Below, one piece after another: positions 27,133 through 29,604 of a DNA stretch of 29,604 nucleotides. Source of the stretch: a virus. Under the pieces are notes generated by a model, which worked only from the letters and a program-made list of their open reading frames with translations, did not search any database and was not told the origin of the DNA. Every line of letters starts with the position of its first letter. The stretch's first letter is position 1. The DNA lies in the IMG/VR virus record IMGVR_UViG_3300019761_000011, positions 1 to 29,604 of that record; one strand, written 5' to 3'. A program made the position numbers and the translations under genes.

Positions 27133-28599
27133 TTACATAATCCAGAGCTCAGTCGAGACTATGTTTTTTTCAATAATGCCAGTTAACGTATCTGGTGCAT
27201 CATCGTGCTTGTTTGCACTAAAAACTCTCTTGAATTTCACCACGTGATTGTAAAACTCAGGCCAACGAATATGCCAGCCTTGTGGGAAAATAATCTTTTC
27301 TTTTACTGTAGCGGCATTTGATATGATACGAGCCTCTTTATTGTCGCTTTGATGAAACCATCTTATATAACACGTGTCGGATGTTAGTTCGTCTATCTTT
27401 CTTGCAAAGCCTCTACCTCCATTATTGCTTTCAATATCTGATTCCCTTACTTTGTTTCGATCCATCATGCCAGACACTAAAGGCTCAGTAACTTCCATAC
27501 TCTCTTGTGTGTATGCGACATCTACAATATAAATAAGTCCATCGCTTGAAATGTCGTAATCAATAGAACAAAGGTAGTCATCGCCTTTATCGGCTGTATC
27601 GGTGTAGTTTTTCCTATTAATAACATTATCAGGCTGCTTGTTGTAGGTTTTCCAGTCGGAACCATACAAAAGCCCCTCTTTACTTGTTGGATTTCCTTGA
27701 TATAAAGAATCAAACTTAACAGGATCTTTAGCTCTTGATTTTTCGAGCTTCTTCAAACTATGACGGCTGGGCCAAAGTGGCTCATTCTTCTTTCTTGGGT
27801 CTAGTTCTGTAGGCTCACTCAGTTTAATAGCTTCAAAATTAATCTTAAACCAAACGTCTTGATTTTTATATTTCTCTACATCTGCCCACGACTCGATTAA
27901 AATAACAGTCTCGTTCTTTTCAATAAATCCCACCAGATCCTCTTCGTGCCACCGCGTAAACACTATTAGTTGCTGTGAGTCATTATGAAGTCGCGTATCA
28001 GCTACCGTGACATACCAGTCAATTACATTATCACGTATGATAGGTGAATTAGCCTCTTTCCAATCCTTATATAAATCATCCATTAAAAGAACGTCTACGG
28101 GATCACCCGTAAGCCCTCCTTGATAACCTACCATTTTTAACGAGCCATCACGCCCAACCATCTCGATTTCTTCGGCTGTGTTGATATAATTAGTATCCCC
28201 TTTATCAGCCATTTTAGCATCAGGATACAACTCTTTATATCTTAGTTCCGACAGTAGTTGTTTTGTTTTACGTCCAAACTTTCTTGCTTTGGTAGCGCTA
28301 TAACAGACGGTGGCAATCTTTAAATCTGGATTGCGACCTATCATTTGAGCTGGAACATTTATCGAACTGCCTTGACTCTTCCCGTGTTGCGGTGGTACTG
28401 ATATTATGAGCTTCTTTATTCTCCCATGAACAAACTCATTTAAAACTTTATAGTAAGTCTTATGGAAGCTTGTTGCCTGGAATGTTGGCATAGTGTAACG
28501 CACAAAAGCGAGAGAGTGCTTTTTCGCATACTCCGCCCGCTTTTCTTGTACTGCTTTATCAGCTAAGATTATGTCTTTATTCGTAATCTTCGAACTCAT
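27133..28599 (-). CDS. terL: Large terminase subunit (488 aa)
   Basis: ATPase motifs: Walker A PPQHGKS (residues 69-75), Walker B LLMDD (171-175), and the coupling motif QLIVFTRWHEEDL (210-222) common in large terminases. Nuclease domain: SIDYD (345-349), DIESNNGG (388-395) and HDDAPDTLTG (465-474), the acidic positions of the RNase H-like fold. The protein cuts concatemeric DNA and pumps it into the prohead through the portal. The start overlaps the small terminase gene by 23 nt. Confidence 0.95.
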   Translation of the reverse strand: MSSKITNKDIILADKAVQEKRAEYAKKHSLAFVRYTMPTFQATSFHKTYYKVLNEFVHGRIKKLIISVPPQHGKSQGSSINVPAQMIGRNPDLKIATVCYSATKARKFGRKTKQLLSELRYKELYPDAKMADKGDTNYINTAEEIEMVGRDGSLKMVGYQGGLTGDPVDVLLMDDLYKDWKEANSPIIRDNVIDWYVTVADTRLHNDSQQLIVFTRWHEEDLVGFIEKNETVILIESWADVEKYKNQDVWFKINFEAIKLSEPTELDPRKKNEPLWPSRHSLKKLEKSRAKDPVKFDSLYQGNPTSKEGLLYGSDWKTYNKQPDNVINRKNYTDTADKGDDYLCSIDYDISSDGLIYIVDVAYTQESMEVTEPLVSGMMDRNKVRESDIESNNGGRGFARKIDELTSDTCYIRWFHQSDNKEARIISNAATVKEKIIFPQGWHIRWPEFYNHVVKFKRVFSANKHDDAPDTLTGIIEKNIVSTELWIM

Positions 28600-29014
28600 T
28601 TAAGCCTTTCTTAACTCTGTTTAAAGCTTCTTGTTTTTGCTCCTCGTTCAGATCTATATTAATATTTGTAGTCGTGTTAATAGTTTCGGTTGTTTCTCTT
28701 TCACCCAACATCTTTTGGCGCCATATTGCTGCGGTGGCCTGATACTCTTGCTCTAAAGCTCCCTTATTGATCCTTGAGACAATTCTTTTTTGAATATCTC
28801 TTTTTAAGTTTTCAAGAACGGGAAATTTTTTTATTAAATAATCTATGTGTGAATCCCTCATTTCCACTGAAAAACACGCATCAGAAAAACACAGAATACT
28901 AGAGTCTTTACATGCGTTATCGTACATTTTTTCGAACACTTCAGAAGAGTTTTCGATAGTCCATTTTTCAGCGGCTGTATTTCCTATTTTAAATCTTGTT
29001 TCTTCTCCGTTCAT
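28577..29014 (-). CDS. terS: Small terminase subunit candidate (145 aa)
   Basis: Directly upstream of and overlapping the large terminase gene, as expected for the small subunit. The product (MNGEETRFKIGNTAAEKWTI at the ATG at 29014) has a helical N-terminal half with a possible HTH (SHIDYLIKKFPVLENLKRDI region) and a charged C-terminal part containing TINTTTNINIDLNEEQKQEA. Small terminases recognise the packaging site and regulate the large subunit. I use ATG 29014, since an upstream TTG at 29038 lies within the probable promoter. Sequence identity is weak; context is strong. Confidence 0.7.
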   Translation of the reverse strand: MNGEETRFKIGNTAAEKWTIENSSEVFEKMYDNACKDSSILCFSDACFSVEMRDSHIDYLIKKFPVLENLKRDIQKRIVSRINKGALEQEYQATAAIWRQKMLGERETTETINTTTNINIDLNEEQKQEALNRVKKGLNEFEDYE

Positions 29015-29035
29015 ATTCCGTCTATTTGATTTACC

Positions 29036-29043
29036 CAAAGATA
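29036..29043 (-). promoter_or_regulatory. Putative promoter of the packaging/head operon
   Basis: TATCTTTG (29043-29036 on the minus strand), preceded by TTTCG, exactly fits TAnnTTTG and lies 21 nt before the ATG at 29014. TTTA stands 20 nt upstream as a partial -33 element. Dyad copy 7 (29069-29082) is 25 nt upstream and is shared with the divergent plus promoter. Confidence 0.6.
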
Positions 29044-29068
29044 CGAAATTTATTTAAATCGATTAAAT

Positions 29069-29123
29069 GTGCTTTATAACATACTAAACCATTTCCCCGA
29101 CGTTGGGATAATGGTTAAATTGC
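29069..29123 (+). promoter_or_regulatory. Dyad copy 7 and accessory-type promoter
   Basis: GTGCTTTATAACAT (29069-29082), exactly 33 nt, then TAAATTGC (29116-29123), a weaker -7 box. The ATG at 29151 is 27 nt after the box, as for the other accessory promoters. An alternative box is TATGTTTA (29126-29133) with TTG at 29103-29105. Confidence 0.55.
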
Positions 29124-29150
29124 GGTATGTTTAATTTAAAACCTAGATAA

Positions 29151-29348
29151 ATGAACATTACAGATAAGCTGTTTAACTTCTATTTCGACTGGATATTAAT
29201 GTTGCCGTCAAAAACAGTAGAGAATTGCCATAAGATAATAAGAGTTTTTGCAAATATATTTCTTATTGCATGGATACCGTTTGCTATTATCGTATCAATA
29301 CCATATTTGCTTGTATTGTGCGTAGCTGCATTAATTATCGAAGCCTAA
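29151..29348 (+). CDS. 65-aa membrane protein
   Basis: Begins MNITDKLFNFYFDWILMLPS, with a basic/polar middle (KTVENCHKIIRVFA) and a long hydrophobic C-terminal half, NIFLIAWIPFAIIVSIPYLL, then VLCVAALIIEA, enough for one or two membrane passes. It is the first gene of the plus-strand unit at the right edge, divergent from the terminase genes. Small size and membrane location would suit a host-interaction or exclusion protein, without proof. Confidence 0.6.
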   Translation: MNITDKLFNFYFDWILMLPSKTVENCHKIIRVFANIFLIAWIPFAIIVSIPYLLVLCVAALIIEA

Positions 29349-29375
29349 CCACCCGAGAGGGAAAATAAAATAACT

Positions 29376-29504
29376 ATGAGTAAGAAAAAATCACTTTTAA
29401 CCAAGCTATTAAATATTAGAGGCTATTTATTGCCTGAAGACTACATGCTGAGTAGCTCTAATTTAGAAAAGCTAATATCAAATTTAAACCAAACCAAGAA
29501 ATGA
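29376..29504 (+). CDS. Hypothetical 42-aa protein
   Basis: A short frame starting MSKKKSLLTKLLNIRGYLLP and continuing EDYMLSSSNLEKLISNLNQT. It is basic at the N-terminus and helical. Its stop overlaps the next ATG (ATGA at 29501-29504), which supports translation. A plausible small regulator or membrane-associated peptide; no family recognised. Confidence 0.5.
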   Translation: MSKKKSLLTKLLNIRGYLLPEDYMLSSSNLEKLISNLNQTKK

Positions 29505-29604
29505 AAAAACAAATCTATTTCCCGAAAGGGGCGAAGTCAATTAATTTTGATCTAGAACAAGGAATTGCAACGGCTGTTTATGAAGAAGAAAGACCAGCCT
29601 TGAA
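29501..29604 (+). CDS. Partial hypothetical protein at right edge
   Basis: The frame from ATG 29501 stays open to the window end (34 residues, beginning MKKQIYFPKGAKSINFDLEQ). It is a third gene in the right-edge plus-strand unit, coupled to the previous one by ATGA overlap. The rest of the gene is outside the window; function unknown. Confidence 0.5.
   Translation, partial: MKKQIYFPKGAKSINFDLEQGIATAVYEEERPAL

Noticed and set aside
1-29604. Integrase, attachment site, CRISPR array, insertion sequence
   Set aside because: No integrase or transposase motif, no regular spaced repeats and no flanking direct repeats were found in the window.

Overview
The window is most likely one continuous stretch of the genome of a tailed phage or prophage of a Bacteroidota host, with siphovirus (long, non-contractile tail) morphology. 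Host evidence: the DNA is AT-rich, most start codons follow A-rich leaders without a Shine-Dalgarno sequence, and several promoters match the Bacteroidota pattern TTTG, about 19-21 nt, TAnnTTTG. Phage evidence: a complete HK97-type head and tail gene set on the minus strand, a lambda gpG/gpGT-style overlap of tail chaperone genes, and a tape measure protein. No integrase, tRNA, CRISPR array or insertion sequence was seen, so lifestyle is undecided.

Reading the minus strand from right to left: small terminase candidate, large terminase, portal (29.0-25.9 kb); accessory genes and a structured non-coding region (25.8-22.7 kb); SPP1 gp7-like minor head protein (22.7-21.9 kb); a block of plus-strand accessory genes ending with a lipoprotein (19.2-21.9 kb); prohead protease, major capsid protein, small head protein, head-tail connector, a signal-peptide-bearing protein, head-tail adaptor, HK97 gp10-like protein (19.0-14.5 kb); a lone plus-strand gene (14.0-14.4 kb); tail terminator, major tail protein, frameshifted tail chaperones, tape measure, tail hub-like protein and an 801-aa tail protein with an M14 carboxypeptidase-like domain (13.9-6.2 kb); small membrane proteins (6.2-5.3 kb). 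A plus-strand RusA-like resolvase (4.9 kb) is divergent from a minus-strand early-type operon: RHH protein, small Cys protein, DnaD/O-like replication protein with a Glu/Gln repeat, DnaC-like helicase loader, ASCH protein, zinc ribbon protein, DUF5675-like lysin candidate and two small membrane proteins, ending at a strong terminator at 1.04-1.06 kb. A second set of very small genes fills the left end.

The most unusual content is in accessory DNA between structural genes. (1) Seven intergenic copies of a dyad RTGYTnnnnAACAT were found. Four stand exactly 33 nt upstream of a TAGATTTG-like -7 box in front of plus-strand accessory genes, with the ATG 27-32 nt after the box, which suggests a dedicated accessory-gene regulon. 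(2) A consensus minus-strand promoter at 23.96-23.99 kb leads directly into a predicted RNA of about 115 nt with a 10-bp closing stem, an 11-bp internal hairpin and an 8-bp pseudoknot, followed by about 375 nt of gene-free DNA with more inverted repeats. (3) Intrinsic terminators, several bidirectional, sit between the late genes, so the structural operon must be re-initiated or antiterminated repeatedly.
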